In this document: piece after piece, positions 15,800 to 23,772 of the stretch
Numbering within the stretch: the stretch's first letter is position 1
Layout of the letters: the number at the start of each line of letters is the position of its first letter
Notes under the pieces: generated by a model
The model's database searches: none
What the model was told of the DNA's origin: nothing
Seen by the model: only the letters and a program-made list of their open reading frames with translations
Program-made: the position numbers and the translations under genes
Assembly (NCBI RefSeq): GCF_039541575.1
Contig: NZ_BAABGM010000007.1
Coordinates: 62,001-126,000, forward strand
DNA: 64,000 nucleotides
Source: Fodinibacter luteus
GTDB lineage: Bacteria; Actinomycetota; Actinomycetes; Actinomycetales; Dermatophilaceae
Direction: 5' to 3'

Positions 15800-15988
15800 A
15801 TGGCGGAGGCCGGACCCGAGCCCACCCGCGAGGCCGAGCGGGCGGCGCTCGAGAAGCGCGTGCACGTCGACCTGCCCCGGGTGCGCCCGGAGGACATGGT
15901 GACCACCCAGGAGGTCGACCCCGCTCCCGACCCCCGGGGCGGCCGGGACACCGACACCGAGTTCATGCTGCGCCACGCCGGCTGGTGA
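15800..15988 (+). CDS. small hypothetical protein (62 aa)
   Basis: 62-residue charged protein (MAEAGPEPTREAERAALEKRV) with no membrane segment and no family I recognise. Support for translation is good: a perfect AGGAGG (15786-15791) lies 8 bases before the ATG, and CATACT (15774-15779) is a plausible -10 just upstream. It sits alone between the tsf terminator and pyrH. It ends with the residues EFMLRHAGW. Confidence 0.7.
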   Translation: MAEAGPEPTREAERAALEKRVHVDLPRVRPEDMVTTQEVDPAPDPRGGRDTDTEFMLRHAGW

Positions 15989-16098
15989 CGTTCCGGTCCG
16001 GCCCGCGACCGGCATCCGAGCCGCCTCGCGGGTTCGGCCCGCGCCCGCGCCTGTGCAAGGATCGGTCGACCGCCGCGCACCACCGCCGAGGAGGCCCT

Positions 16099-16857
16099 GT
16101 GACCACGCATGCCCTGACCGAGGCAGCACGACCCACCACGACCTCGGCGCGCTCGCGCCGGGTCCTGCTCAAGCTCTCCGGCGAGGTCTTCGGCGGCGGC
16201 CGGGTCGGCGTCGACCCCGACGTCGTACGCGACATCGCGCGGCAGATCGCGGATGCCGTGCGCGAGGGGATCGAGGTTGCGGTCGTCGTCGGCGGCGGCA
16301 ACTTCTTCCGCGGCGCCGAGCTGCAGCAGAAGGGGATGGAGCGCTCGCGCGCCGACTACATCGGCATGCTCGGCACCGTCATGAACTGCCTCGCCCTCCA
16401 GGACTTCCTCGAGAAGGAGGGCATCGACACCCGCGTGCAGACCGCCATCACGATGGGCCAGGTCGCCGAGCCGTACATCCCCCGCCGCGCGATCCGCCAC
16501 CTCGAGAAGGGCCGGGTCGTCATCTTCGGCGCGGGCGCCGGCATGCCCTACTTCTCCACCGACACGGTGAGCGCGCAGCGCGCCCTCGAGTGCAAGTGCG
16601 ACGCGGTGCTCATGAGCAAGAGCGGCGTCGACGGGGTCTACGACGCCGACCCGCGGACCGACCCCGCCGCGCGCAAGCTCGACGAGGTGACCTTCGCCGA
16701 GGCGCTGCGCACCGGCCTCAGGGTCGTGGATGCCGCGGCCTTCAGCCTGTGCATGGAGAACCGGCTGCCGATGGTCGTCTTCGGCATGGAGGGCGACGGC
16801 AACATCACCCGGGCGCTGCGCGGCGAGCGGATCGGCACGCTCGTCTCCGCCGGGTGA
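16099..16857 (+). CDS. pyrH: UMP kinase
   Basis: Phosphorylates UMP to UDP; hexameric amino acid kinase family. 252 residues. Visible are RVLLKLSGEVFGGG, VVVGGGNFFRGAEL, ADYIGMLGTVMNCLAL, FGAGAGMPYFSTDT and SKSGVDGVYDADPRTDP. The GTG at 16099 is used because CGAGGAGG lies 4 bases before it and the upstream frame is non-conserved. AAGGAT at 16057 is a possible -10. frr follows after 80 bp, as in most bacteria. Confidence 0.96.
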   Translation: MTTHALTEAARPTTTSARSRRVLLKLSGEVFGGGRVGVDPDVVRDIARQIADAVREGIEVAVVVGGGNFFRGAELQQKGMERSRADYIGMLGTVMNCLALQDFLEKEGIDTRVQTAITMGQVAEPYIPRRAIRHLEKGRVVIFGAGAGMPYFSTDTVSAQRALECKCDAVLMSKSGVDGVYDADPRTDPAARKLDEVTFAEALRTGLRVVDAAAFSLCMENRLPMVVFGMEGDGNITRALRGERIGTLVSAG

Positions 16858-16937
16858 CCCCGGCGCCGCCCGACTTTGACACACTGGACCCGACCGCCGC
16901 GCCCGCTGCGCGGCAGACCGAAGGAGAGCCGCCGCAG

Positions 16938-17495
16938 ATGATCGACGAGACCCTGTTCGAGGCCGAGGAGAAGATGGAGAAGACCGTCGAGGCCGCCAAG
17001 GAGGCCTTCGCCGGCATCCGCACCGGCCGCGCCCACCCCGGCATGTTCCAGAAGGTCCTCGTCGACTACTACGGGGCCCCGACCCCGCTGCAGCAGCTGG
17101 CGTCCTTCCAGACGCCCGAGGCTCGCACCATCATCATCAGCCCCTTCGACAAGGGGTCGATGCACGCCATCGAGAAGGCCATCCAGCAGGCCGACCTCGG
17201 TGTCAACCCGAGCAACGACGGCACGATCATCCGCTGCGTCATGCCGGTGCTGACCGAGGAGCGGCGCCGCGAGTACGTCAAGATGGCCCACCACCAGGCC
17301 GAGGACGCCAAGGTCTCGGTGCGCAACGTGCGCCGCCACGCCAAGACGGCCCTCGAGCGGCTCGTCAAGGACGGCGAGGTCGGCGAGGACGAGGGCGCTC
17401 GCGCCGAGAAGGAGCTCGAGGCCGTCACGAAGCGGCACGTCGACCAGATCGACGAGCTGCTCAAGCACAAGGAAGCCGAGCTGCTCGAGGTCTGA
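16938..17495 (+). CDS. frr: ribosome recycling factor
   Basis: Splits post-termination ribosomes together with EF-G. The length of 185 residues is standard. Typical segments are FAGIRTGRAHPGMFQKVLVDYYG, TPLQQLASFQTPEARTIIISPFD, AIEKAIQQADLGVNPSNDGTIIR and VRNVRRHAKTAL. The ATG follows AAGGAGAG by about 10 bases. It belongs to the pyrH-frr-cdsA operon. Confidence 0.97.
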   Translation: MIDETLFEAEEKMEKTVEAAKEAFAGIRTGRAHPGMFQKVLVDYYGAPTPLQQLASFQTPEARTIIISPFDKGSMHAIEKAIQQADLGVNPSNDGTIIRCVMPVLTEERRREYVKMAHHQAEDAKVSVRNVRRHAKTALERLVKDGEVGEDEGARAEKELEAVTKRHVDQIDELLKHKEAELLEV

Positions 17496-17508
17496 GCGCA
17501 CGACGACG

Positions 17509-18426
17509 ATGACCGACGCAGCCCCCGACACCCCCGAGGCGACCGAGCCGCCACCCGCGGGGCGACCCGGGACGTCCCCCGCCACGGCCACCGCGGCCCA
17601 GGGCGCGGCGGCACCCCCGAAGGCCGGCCGCGACCTCAAGGCGGCCGTCGGCGTCGGCCTGCTCCTCGCCGGGCTGATCATCGGAACCCTCGTCCTCGAC
17701 GCGCGGGCGTTCCTCGTCGTCCTCGTCGCCGCGGTGGCGTTCGGCGCCTGGGAGCTGCGCCGGGCGATCGCGACCAAAGGCGTCACGGTCCCGCTCGTCC
17801 CGCTCCTGCTCGGCACGGTCGGGATGCTCGTCTCCGCGTACCTGCGCGGCGCCGAGGCCCTCGTCGTCACCTTCGGGCTGACGATCGTCGGCCTGCTCGT
17901 GTGGCGGGTCGCCGACGGCCTGGCCGGCGCGGCCCGAGACCTCAGCGCCTCGGCGCTCGTCACGTTCTACCCGGTCTTCCTCGCCGGGTTCGCCTCGCTC
18001 ATGCTCGCCGCCCCCGACGGTCGCCAGCGGATGGTCGTCTTCATCCTCGTCACCGTCTTCTCCGACATCGGCGGGTACGCCGTCGGGGTCGTGCTCGGCA
18101 GGCACCCCATGGCGCCCTCGCTCAGCCCGAAGAAGTCGTGGGAAGGCTTCGCCGGATCGGTCGCCGCGTGCGCGGTCGTCGGCGCGCTCGCGCTGCCGAT
18201 CGTGCTCGGCGGCGCGTGGTGGGCAGGCCTCGTCCTCGGGGCGGTCGCCGCGGCCGGGGCGACGCTGGGCGACCTCATCGAGTCGAGCATCAAGCGTGAC
18301 CTCGGCATCAAGGACATGGGCTCGCTCCTGCCCGGGCACGGGGGACTCATGGACCGGCTCGACTCCCTCGTCCTCGTCGCGCCGATCGCCTACGTCCTGC
18401 TCCTGTGGTTCGTCCCGCTCGGCTGA
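17509..18426 (+). CDS. cdsA: phosphatidate cytidylyltransferase
   Basis: Membrane enzyme making CDP-diacylglycerol from phosphatidate and CTP. 305 residues with a ~40-residue polar N-terminus and about eight hydrophobic segments. The family signature SSIKRDLGIKDMGSLLPGHGG is near the C-terminus, and FSDIGGYAVGVVLGRHPMAPSLSPKKSWEG lies in the middle. The spacing to frr is 13 bp and to rlmN 13 bp, consistent with one transcript. Confidence 0.95.
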   Translation: MTDAAPDTPEATEPPPAGRPGTSPATATAAQGAAAPPKAGRDLKAAVGVGLLLAGLIIGTLVLDARAFLVVLVAAVAFGAWELRRAIATKGVTVPLVPLLLGTVGMLVSAYLRGAEALVVTFGLTIVGLLVWRVADGLAGAARDLSASALVTFYPVFLAGFASLMLAAPDGRQRMVVFILVTVFSDIGGYAVGVVLGRHPMAPSLSPKKSWEGFAGSVAACAVVGALALPIVLGGAWWAGLVLGAVAAAGATLGDLIESSIKRDLGIKDMGSLLPGHGGLMDRLDSLVLVAPIAYVLLLWFVPLG

Positions 18427-18439
18427 GAGGACGGCGCCG

Positions 18440-19726
18440 ATGACCGACGAACCAAGCCCGGGCCCCCGGCCCGCCCCGGGACAGCTGACCTTCGCGGCGC
18501 CGCGCCGGGGGAAGCCGCCCCGTCACCTCGCCGACCTCGGCCTCGCCGAGCGCCGCGAGGCCGTCGCGGCGCTCGGGCACCCGGCGTACCGGGCCACCCA
18601 GCTGTCGACGCACTACTTCGGGCGGCTCGTCGAACGGCCCGAGGAGATGACCGACCTGCCGCAGGCGGTGCGCGACGAGCTCGTCGCCGACCTCCTGCCG
18701 ACGCTGCTCACCCCGGTGCGCAGCCTCACCGCCGACCGGGGGACCACCGTCAAGCAGGTGTGGCGGCTCTTCGACGGCGCGCTCGTCGAGTCCGTCGTCA
18801 TGCGCTACCCCCGCCGGGTCACCGTCTGCATCTCGAGCCAGGCCGGTTGCGGGATGAACTGCCCCTTCTGCGCCACGGGCCAGGAGGGGCTGACCCGCAA
18901 CATGTCCGCCGCCGAGATCGTGGAGCAGGTCGTGGCGGCTGCTCGGCTGCTGCGCCGGGGCGAGCTGCCCGTCGTCGGCAGTGGCGGCGGTCCCGACTCC
19001 GGACCGGGCGACCCCGCCGGGGGTGGCCGGACCGACGCGGCGGCCGAGCTCGGCGACGAGGCCGACGGCACCGAGGACGCCGGCCCCGAGGACGCCGGCC
19101 CCGAGGACGCCGGCCACGAGGGGCCGGCCCGCGTCAGCAACGTCGTCTTCATGGGCATGGGAGAGGCCCTCGCGAACTACGGGGCGGCCATCGGGGCGAT
19201 CCGCCGCCTCACCGAGCCGGCGCCCTCGGGCCTCGGGATCTCGGCGCGAGGCATCACGATGTCGACCGTCGGACTCGTGCCCGGGATCGACCGCCTCGCG
19301 CAGGAGGGGATCCCGGTGACCCTGGCGCTGTCCCTCCACGCACCGGACGACGAGCTGCGCGACGAGCTCGTCCCCATCAACACCCGGTGGAAGGTCGACG
19401 AGGCGATCGACGCGGCCCACCGCTACCACGTGGTCACCGGCCGCCGGGTGAGCATCGAGTACGCCCTCATCCGCGACGTCAACGACCAGGCCTGGCGCGC
19501 CGACCTGCTCGGCGAGAAGCTCGCGGCTCGCGGCCGGGGGTGGGTGCACGTCAACCCGATCCCCCTCAACCCCACCCCCGGGTCGAGGTGGACGGCTTCG
19601 AGGCGGGGGGTCGAGCAGCAGTTCGTCGAGCGGCTGCGGGCACACGGCATCCCGACGACGGTGCGCGACACCCGCGGCTCGGACATCGACGGCGCCTGCG
19701 GCCAGCTCGCGGCGGCCACGGCCTGA
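18440..19726 (+). CDS. rlmN: RlmN 23S rRNA (A2503-C2)/tRNA (A37-C2) methyltransferase with acidic insertion
   Basis: Radical SAM enzyme. The cluster motif CGMNCPFC (CxxxCxxC) and the C-terminal catalytic cysteine region RGSDIDGACGQL are present, so it should be active. Between the radical SAM start and VSNVVFMGMGEALANYG there is a ~50-residue insertion (about residues 178-230). It is rich in Gly, Asp, Glu and Ala and ends in three EDAGP units encoded by 15-bp tandem repeats. Total length is 428 against roughly 350-385 in most relatives. The usual MGMGEP is MGMGEA. Start ATG 18440; the gene is probably co-transcribed with cdsA. Confidence 0.95.
   Translation: MTDEPSPGPRPAPGQLTFAAPRRGKPPRHLADLGLAERREAVAALGHPAYRATQLSTHYFGRLVERPEEMTDLPQAVRDELVADLLPTLLTPVRSLTADRGTTVKQVWRLFDGALVESVVMRYPRRVTVCISSQAGCGMNCPFCATGQEGLTRNMSAAEIVEQVVAAARLLRRGELPVVGSGGGPDSGPGDPAGGGRTDAAAELGDEADGTEDAGPEDAGPEDAGHEGPARVSNVVFMGMGEALANYGAAIGAIRRLTEPAPSGLGISARGITMSTVGLVPGIDRLAQEGIPVTLALSLHAPDDELRDELVPINTRWKVDEAIDAAHRYHVVTGRRVSIEYALIRDVNDQAWRADLLGEKLAARGRGWVHVNPIPLNPTPGSRWTASRRGVEQQFVERLRAHGIPTTVRDTRGSDIDGACGQLAAATA
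19073..19117 (+). repeat. 15-bp tandem repeats in rlmN
   Basis: Three consecutive 15-bp units (GAGGACGCCGGCCCC, the third with one change) encode EDAGP-EDAGP-EDAGH inside the rlmN insertion. Confidence 0.9.
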
Positions 19727-19733
19727 CCGCGTC

Positions 19734-19739
19734 TACGCT
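19734..19739 (+). promoter_or_regulatory. leaderless-type -10 of the copper monooxygenase-like gene
   Basis: TACGCT ends 7 bases before the GTG at 19747; an in-frame GTG at 19741 is too close to be used from this promoter. Confidence 0.5.
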
Positions 19740-19746
19740 GGTGACC

Positions 19747-20946
19747 GTGCGACGTCGCCTTCCCGTGCTCGTCGGGGCCGCGGCCCTCCTGCTCGCCGGG
19801 TGCGGCAGCGAGGCCGACCTGCCCGCGAACCTTCGCGGTGCCTCGGCGCACCCGACGACCCACGCGGCGCCGAGCGCGTCGGCCTCGGCCTCGGGGTCGG
19901 CCTCCGCCGCGGAGCAGGAGGACGTCCCGCTGCGCGCGGGCGAGCGGTTCCAGAGCATCCGGCTCCCGGCGCCGTACACCCCGACGGCGCCGGAGGGCAC
20001 GGGCACCGACGACTACCGGTGCTTCCTCGTCGACCCGGGCTTCACGAGCGACCAGCTCGTGAGCGGCGTGCACATCGCACCCGACAACGCCGCGCTCGTG
20101 CACCACGTCATCGTGTCCAAGGTCGAGCCCGGGGACGTCGAGCGGGCCCGGGAGCTCGACGCCGGGGATCCCGGTGACGGCTGGACCTGCTTCGGCGGGG
20201 CCGGGGTCTCCGGGGTGGCCGGTGGCAGCCTCGACGATGCCGACTGGGTCGGGGCCTGGGCGCCGGGGGGCGGTGAACGCGTCATGGCCGACGACATCGG
20301 CATCCCGCTCGCCGAGGGCACCCAGCTCGTCGTCCAGATGCACTACAACCTCCTGGCCGGCACCGGCACCGACCGCAGCACCGTGCGGCTGCGGCTCTCC
20401 GAGGCCGAGGGCGCGACGAAGCAGGCGCTGCGCACGATGCTGCTGCCCGCGCCGGTCGAGCTGCCGTGCCGCGACAACGGCACCAAGGGCCTGTGCAACC
20501 GCGCCCTCGCGGTGGCCGACGTCAAGCGCCGTTTCGCCGAGGACATCGCGACGGCCGACCTCCTCCACCTGCTCTGCGGCCCGATCGAGCCCGGACCGGT
20601 CCAGAGCTGCACCCGCCCGATCCGCGAGGAGGGCACGATCCGGGCCGTGGCCGGGCACATGCACCTGCTCGGCCGCGCGATCACCGTCGACGTCAACAAG
20701 GGCACCCCGCAGGCGCAGCGGGTACTCGACCTCCCGGTGTGGAACTTCGACGACCAGGGCAGCATCCCCCTCGACGAGCCCCTCGACGTCGGCCCCGGCG
20801 ACTCGATCACCGTGACGTGCACCCACGACCAGTCGCTGCGCGACCTGCTGCCGGCCTTCGAGGGGACGCAGGACCGCTACGTCGCCTGGGGCGAGGGCAC
20901 GACCGACGAGATGTGCCTCGGCATCGTGCTCATGACCGAGCGCTGA
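19747..20946 (+). CDS. lipoprotein with PHM/DBH-like copper type II monooxygenase fold
   Basis: About 399 residues. A lipobox (LLLAGC) is followed by a Ser/Ala-rich linker, then two domains resembling the copper type II ascorbate-dependent monooxygenases (peptidylglycine and dopamine monooxygenases). Numbered from the alternative GTG at 19741, the pattern of metal ligands is complete: His121-His122 (VHHVIVSK), His201 (QMHYN), His306 and His308 (GHMHLLG), and Met391 (GTTDEMCLG). Two copper sites, one for electron transfer and one for oxygen activation, are therefore plausible on the outer face of the membrane. The substrate is unknown. The gene stands alone after rlmN and is convergent with the LOG gene. 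Confidence 0.82.
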   Translation: MRRRLPVLVGAAALLLAGCGSEADLPANLRGASAHPTTHAAPSASASASGSASAAEQEDVPLRAGERFQSIRLPAPYTPTAPEGTGTDDYRCFLVDPGFTSDQLVSGVHIAPDNAALVHHVIVSKVEPGDVERARELDAGDPGDGWTCFGGAGVSGVAGGSLDDADWVGAWAPGGGERVMADDIGIPLAEGTQLVVQMHYNLLAGTGTDRSTVRLRLSEAEGATKQALRTMLLPAPVELPCRDNGTKGLCNRALAVADVKRRFAEDIATADLLHLLCGPIEPGPVQSCTRPIREEGTIRAVAGHMHLLGRAITVDVNKGTPQAQRVLDLPVWNFDDQGSIPLDEPLDVGPGDSITVTCTHDQSLRDLLPAFEGTQDRYVAWGEGTTDEMCLGIVLMTER

Positions 20947-20957
20947 CCGAGCGCTGG
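20933..20957 (+). repeat. duplicated 3' end of the monooxygenase-like gene
   Basis: The last codons and stop (ACCGAGCGCTG) are repeated directly after the stop codon. A similar event is seen at the kinase gene near 58850. Confidence 0.7.
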
Positions 20958-21055
20958 CACCCGGCCGGCGGTTCGGCACGCAGACGGTCAGCCAGCACGC
21001 GGAGACTGCCGGGTCGGGTCCGAGCTCCTGCGCGCCGCGAGCCGTCGCCCGCCGG

Positions 21056-22165
21056 TCAGCGCGGCTCCACGTCGAGGACGAGCTCGGCGGCCTCGTCGAC
21101 CGAGTCGGCCAGGTGCAGCCGCTGCGCCATCGGGCGCCCGGCGGCCAGCGCCGTCAGCGGCGCCCACACCGGCACGTCCTGGGTCCAGTGGCGCCGGCCG
21201 ACGAGCACGACGACGGGCAGCACGGCATTCGCCGGCGCGTAGTAGAGCCGGGTCGCGACCTGGAAGACCTCCTGCACCGTGCCGGCGGCGCCCTCGAGGA
21301 CGACGAGCCCGTGGGTGCACCGGGCGAGCAGGCCGTCCTCGCGGATGGCGTTGGAGAAGTACTTGCCGATGCCGTTGCAGAACACGTTCGGCGGCTCGTG
21401 GCCGTAGAACCACGTCGGGATGCCGATGCTGCGCACCCGGGTGTCCGCCACCGGCATCGCCACGAGCGCGTCGTGCACGTCGAGGGCCGCCAGCGCCCAG
21501 GGTTCGATCGCCGGACGGAACGACGGCACCTCCCGCAACCGGGCGAGCGCCGTCGCGAGCGCGGCCTCGCTCGGGGCCAGGGCGCCGAGGTTCGCGGCCT
21601 CCATCGCCCCGGGACCCCCTCCGGTCGCGACGACGAGCCCGGCCGTGGCGAGCCGGTGGCCGAGGTGGGCCGCGGCGGCGAACCGGTCGGTGTCTCGGCC
21701 GAGGGCATGCCCGCCCATGACGCCCACGACGGGAGCGTGCCCGATGAACTCGTCGAGCGCATCGCTCATCGAGTCGTCGTGGATGGCCCGCAGGAGGGTG
21801 ACGAACGCGTCATGGGCCAGCGTGCCGTCCCTCGACCAGTGGTAGGCCCGGGCGTCGGGCGTGGACTCGTACCCGTGCTCGCGCAGCCCCTCGTACAGCT
21901 CGTGCGGCTGGTAGAGGCTGGAGCGGTAGGGGTTGACCGGGGCGTGCGGGTCGGTGGGGAAGACGAGGGCGCCGTGGGTCCGCAGGTGGGCGCCGAGGTG
22001 CTCGGTCACCCGTCCGCCGAGCACGACCATGCCCTCGACGTCGGTACGGGCGAGGAGCTCCTCCTCGTGTCCGGTGAGGTCGAGGTCCTGCAGGCGCAGG
22101 CCGCACATCGGCCGGCTCGACCGCAGGACGGCGTGCAGGTCCGGCAGGCTCTCGATCTCGCGCAC
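21056..22165 (-). CDS. LOG-family (lysine decarboxylase-like) nucleotide-binding protein
   Basis: 369 residues. The Rossmann-type core is in the second half: VVGVMGGHALGRDTDR, VVATGGGPGAMEAANLGA and LVVLEGAAGTVQEVFQVATR, the last corresponding to the PGGxGTxxE motif of LOG phosphoribohydrolases. It has an N-terminal extension of ~140 residues, as in long actinobacterial members. LOG proteins release cytokinin-like bases from nucleotides; the activity of this long type is not established. The GTG at 22165 has TAGGTT 7 bases upstream. It is followed by the oppositely oriented monooxygenase-like gene. Confidence 0.85.
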   Translation of the reverse strand: MREIESLPDLHAVLRSSRPMCGLRLQDLDLTGHEEELLARTDVEGMVVLGGRVTEHLGAHLRTHGALVFPTDPHAPVNPYRSSLYQPHELYEGLREHGYESTPDARAYHWSRDGTLAHDAFVTLLRAIHDDSMSDALDEFIGHAPVVGVMGGHALGRDTDRFAAAAHLGHRLATAGLVVATGGGPGAMEAANLGALAPSEAALATALARLREVPSFRPAIEPWALAALDVHDALVAMPVADTRVRSIGIPTWFYGHEPPNVFCNGIGKYFSNAIREDGLLARCTHGLVVLEGAAGTVQEVFQVATRLYYAPANAVLPVVVLVGRRHWTQDVPVWAPLTALAAGRPMAQRLHLADSVDEAAELVLDVEPR

Positions 22166-22172
22166 GGGGCCG

Positions 22173-22178
22173 AACCTA
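22173..22178 (-). promoter_or_regulatory. leaderless-type -10 of the LOG-family gene
   Basis: TAGGTT on the minus strand ends 7 bases before the GTG at 22165; no Shine-Dalgarno sequence is visible. Confidence 0.5.
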
Positions 22179-22239
22179 CCCGCGGTGCGTGCGGGCGTGG
22201 TCGCTCCGGCCACCACGCCCGCACTCACGGCGGTGCAGG

Positions 22240-23676
22240 TCAGTGGGCGGTGAGCAGGTCGAGCAGGCCCGCGAGCCGGGCGGGCCGTCCGGTCGCGAGC
22301 TCCTCGCGGTCGGCGAGCCCGGCGAGGCGCAGCCCTGCGTTGACCCCGAGCCAGCGCAGGGGCTCGGGCTCCCACCGCGGCGAGCGGTGCCCGACCCAGG
22401 GCAGCGTCGTGAGCGCGGTGTCGCGACCGAGCACGAGGTCGGCGAGGGTACGACCGGCGAGGTTGCTCGCCGCGACCCCGTCGCCGACGTACCCACCGGC
22501 CCAGCCGGTGCGGGTCACGGGGTCCCAGCGCACCGACGGGTGCCAGTCGCGGGCGATGCCGAGGGCGCCGCCCCAGGCATGCGTGAACCGGATGCCGTCG
22601 AGCTGGGGGAGCAGCTCGCGCAGCGTCGTGCGCAGCGCCGCGAAGACCCGCTCGTCGTGGTCGAACTCCGGGCGCACCGCCGAGCCCCAGTGGTACGGGG
22701 CGCCGCGCCCGCCGAAGGCGATCCGTCCGTCGTCGGTGCGCTGGCCGTAGATGACGAGGTGCCCGTGGTCGGCGAACACCTCCCGCCCGGCGAGCCCGAT
22801 CCGCGACCAGCGCTCGTCGTCGAGCGGTTCGGTCGCGACCATGAGCGAGTAGACCGGCGCGACCCGGCGGGACAGCCCCGGCACCTCGGGGGTCCAGCCC
22901 TCGGTCGCGTGCACGACCGCGCCGGCCGAGACCCGGTGCCCGTCCTCGAGGACGACGACTCGGTCGGCGGTGCGAGTCACGCGGCATCCCTCCACGACGC
23001 GCCCACCGAGCCGGCGCACCGCGGCGGCGAGCCCGTCGACGAGGTGGCGCGGGTGGACCCGGGCGCAGTGGGGGGTGTACGTCGCGCCCCGGGTGGCGGC
23101 CACGTCGACGCGCTCGCGTGCGGCCGCGGTGTCGAGCCACACGGTGCCGTCGTCCCACGCCGCGGAGTGCGCGGCGGCGGCCCTGGCCCGCACCTCCTGC
23201 GCGGGCGTGCGGGCGACGACGACCGCCCCGCCCTTGGCGAACCCGCCGCCGAGGCCCTCGGCGGCGTCGACCCGGCCCACCTCGTCGACCGTGTCGCGCA
23301 GCGCGGCGAGCTGCGCGAGGGCGGCGGTCCGCCCGTGCCGTCGGGCGATCGTGTCGGCCGACACCGGCCACAGCGCGGACACCCAGCCCCCGTTGCGCCC
23401 GCTCGCCCCGAAGCCGACGTGCTCGGCCTCGAGGACGAGCACGTCGAGACCGGGCCGCTCGCGCAGCAGGTAGTAGGCGGTCCACAGACCGGTGTACCCA
23501 CCACCGACGACCGCGACGTCGACCACCTGCGGCAGGGCGGATGCCGTGGCGCGGCTCGCGCTGGCCGCTGCCGGCGCGTCGTCCCACCACAGCGGCCCGG
23601 GGCCCGGGTCGGCGGGGGTCACCGCCACATCAGGTGAGTGGCTCGTCGCCACATCAGGTGCGTGGCTCGTCGCCAC
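22240..23676 (-). CDS. FAD-dependent amine oxidoreductase (DAO/PuuB-like)
   Basis: Up to 478 residues. The FAD-binding motif VAVVGGGYTGLWTAYYLL lies near residue 52, followed by GASGRNGGW and the C-terminal FAD contact GWAGGYVGDGVAASNLAGRTLADL. The type matches gamma-glutamylputrescine oxidase and related DAO-fold enzymes, and the neighbourhood of polyamine genes supports an amine substrate. The N-terminus consists of repeated TSHxPDVA units. Three in-frame GTG codons, one per 24-bp repeat (23676, 23652, 23628), can each serve as start, and GTG 23622 follows. It is downstream of the aminotransferase on the same strand, separated by a large hairpin. Confidence 0.85.
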   Translation of the reverse strand: MATSHAPDVATSHSPDVAVTPADPGPGPLWWDDAPAAASASRATASALPQVVDVAVVGGGYTGLWTAYYLLRERPGLDVLVLEAEHVGFGASGRNGGWVSALWPVSADTIARRHGRTAALAQLAALRDTVDEVGRVDAAEGLGGGFAKGGAVVVARTPAQEVRARAAAAHSAAWDDGTVWLDTAAARERVDVAATRGATYTPHCARVHPRHLVDGLAAAVRRLGGRVVEGCRVTRTADRVVVLEDGHRVSAGAVVHATEGWTPEVPGLSRRVAPVYSLMVATEPLDDERWSRIGLAGREVFADHGHLVIYGQRTDDGRIAFGGRGAPYHWGSAVRPEFDHDERVFAALRTTLRELLPQLDGIRFTHAWGGALGIARDWHPSVRWDPVTRTGWAGGYVGDGVAASNLAGRTLADLVLGRDTALTTLPWVGHRSPRWEPEPLRWLGVNAGLRLAGLADREELATGRPARLAGLLDLLTAH

Positions 23677-23695
23677 GTCAGGTGCGTGGCTCGTC
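23624..23695. repeat. three 24-bp repeats carrying alternative start codons
   Basis: Units at 23624-23647, 23648-23671 and 23672-23695 differ by one or two bases. Each contains one minus-strand GTG in the same frame and the palindrome GTGGC-TCGTC-GCCAC across its junction. Copy number would change the N-terminus of the FAD enzyme without changing frame. Confidence 0.9.
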
Positions 23696-23753
23696 GAGTG
23701 AGCACGACATGCCGGGGACAGGCGTCCATCCCGGGCATGTCCTGCTCACTCGA
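23694..23753. promoter_or_regulatory. large inverted repeat between aminotransferase and FAD enzyme genes
   Basis: Arms 23694-23717 and 23730-23753 pair over ~23 bp with two mismatches around a 12-base loop. Read on the minus strand it lies just after the aminotransferase and before the FAD enzyme gene. It may act as terminator, attenuator or RNA processing site. Confidence 0.65.
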
Positions 23754-23766
23754 CCGGGCCCGGTCG
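23751..23766. other. perfect 16-bp palindrome after the aminotransferase gene
   Basis: CGACCGGGCCCGGTCG reads the same on both strands, 7 bp beyond the stop codon; it may be an operator or part of the adjacent hairpin region. Confidence 0.5.
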
Positions 23767-23772
23767 ACCGGG

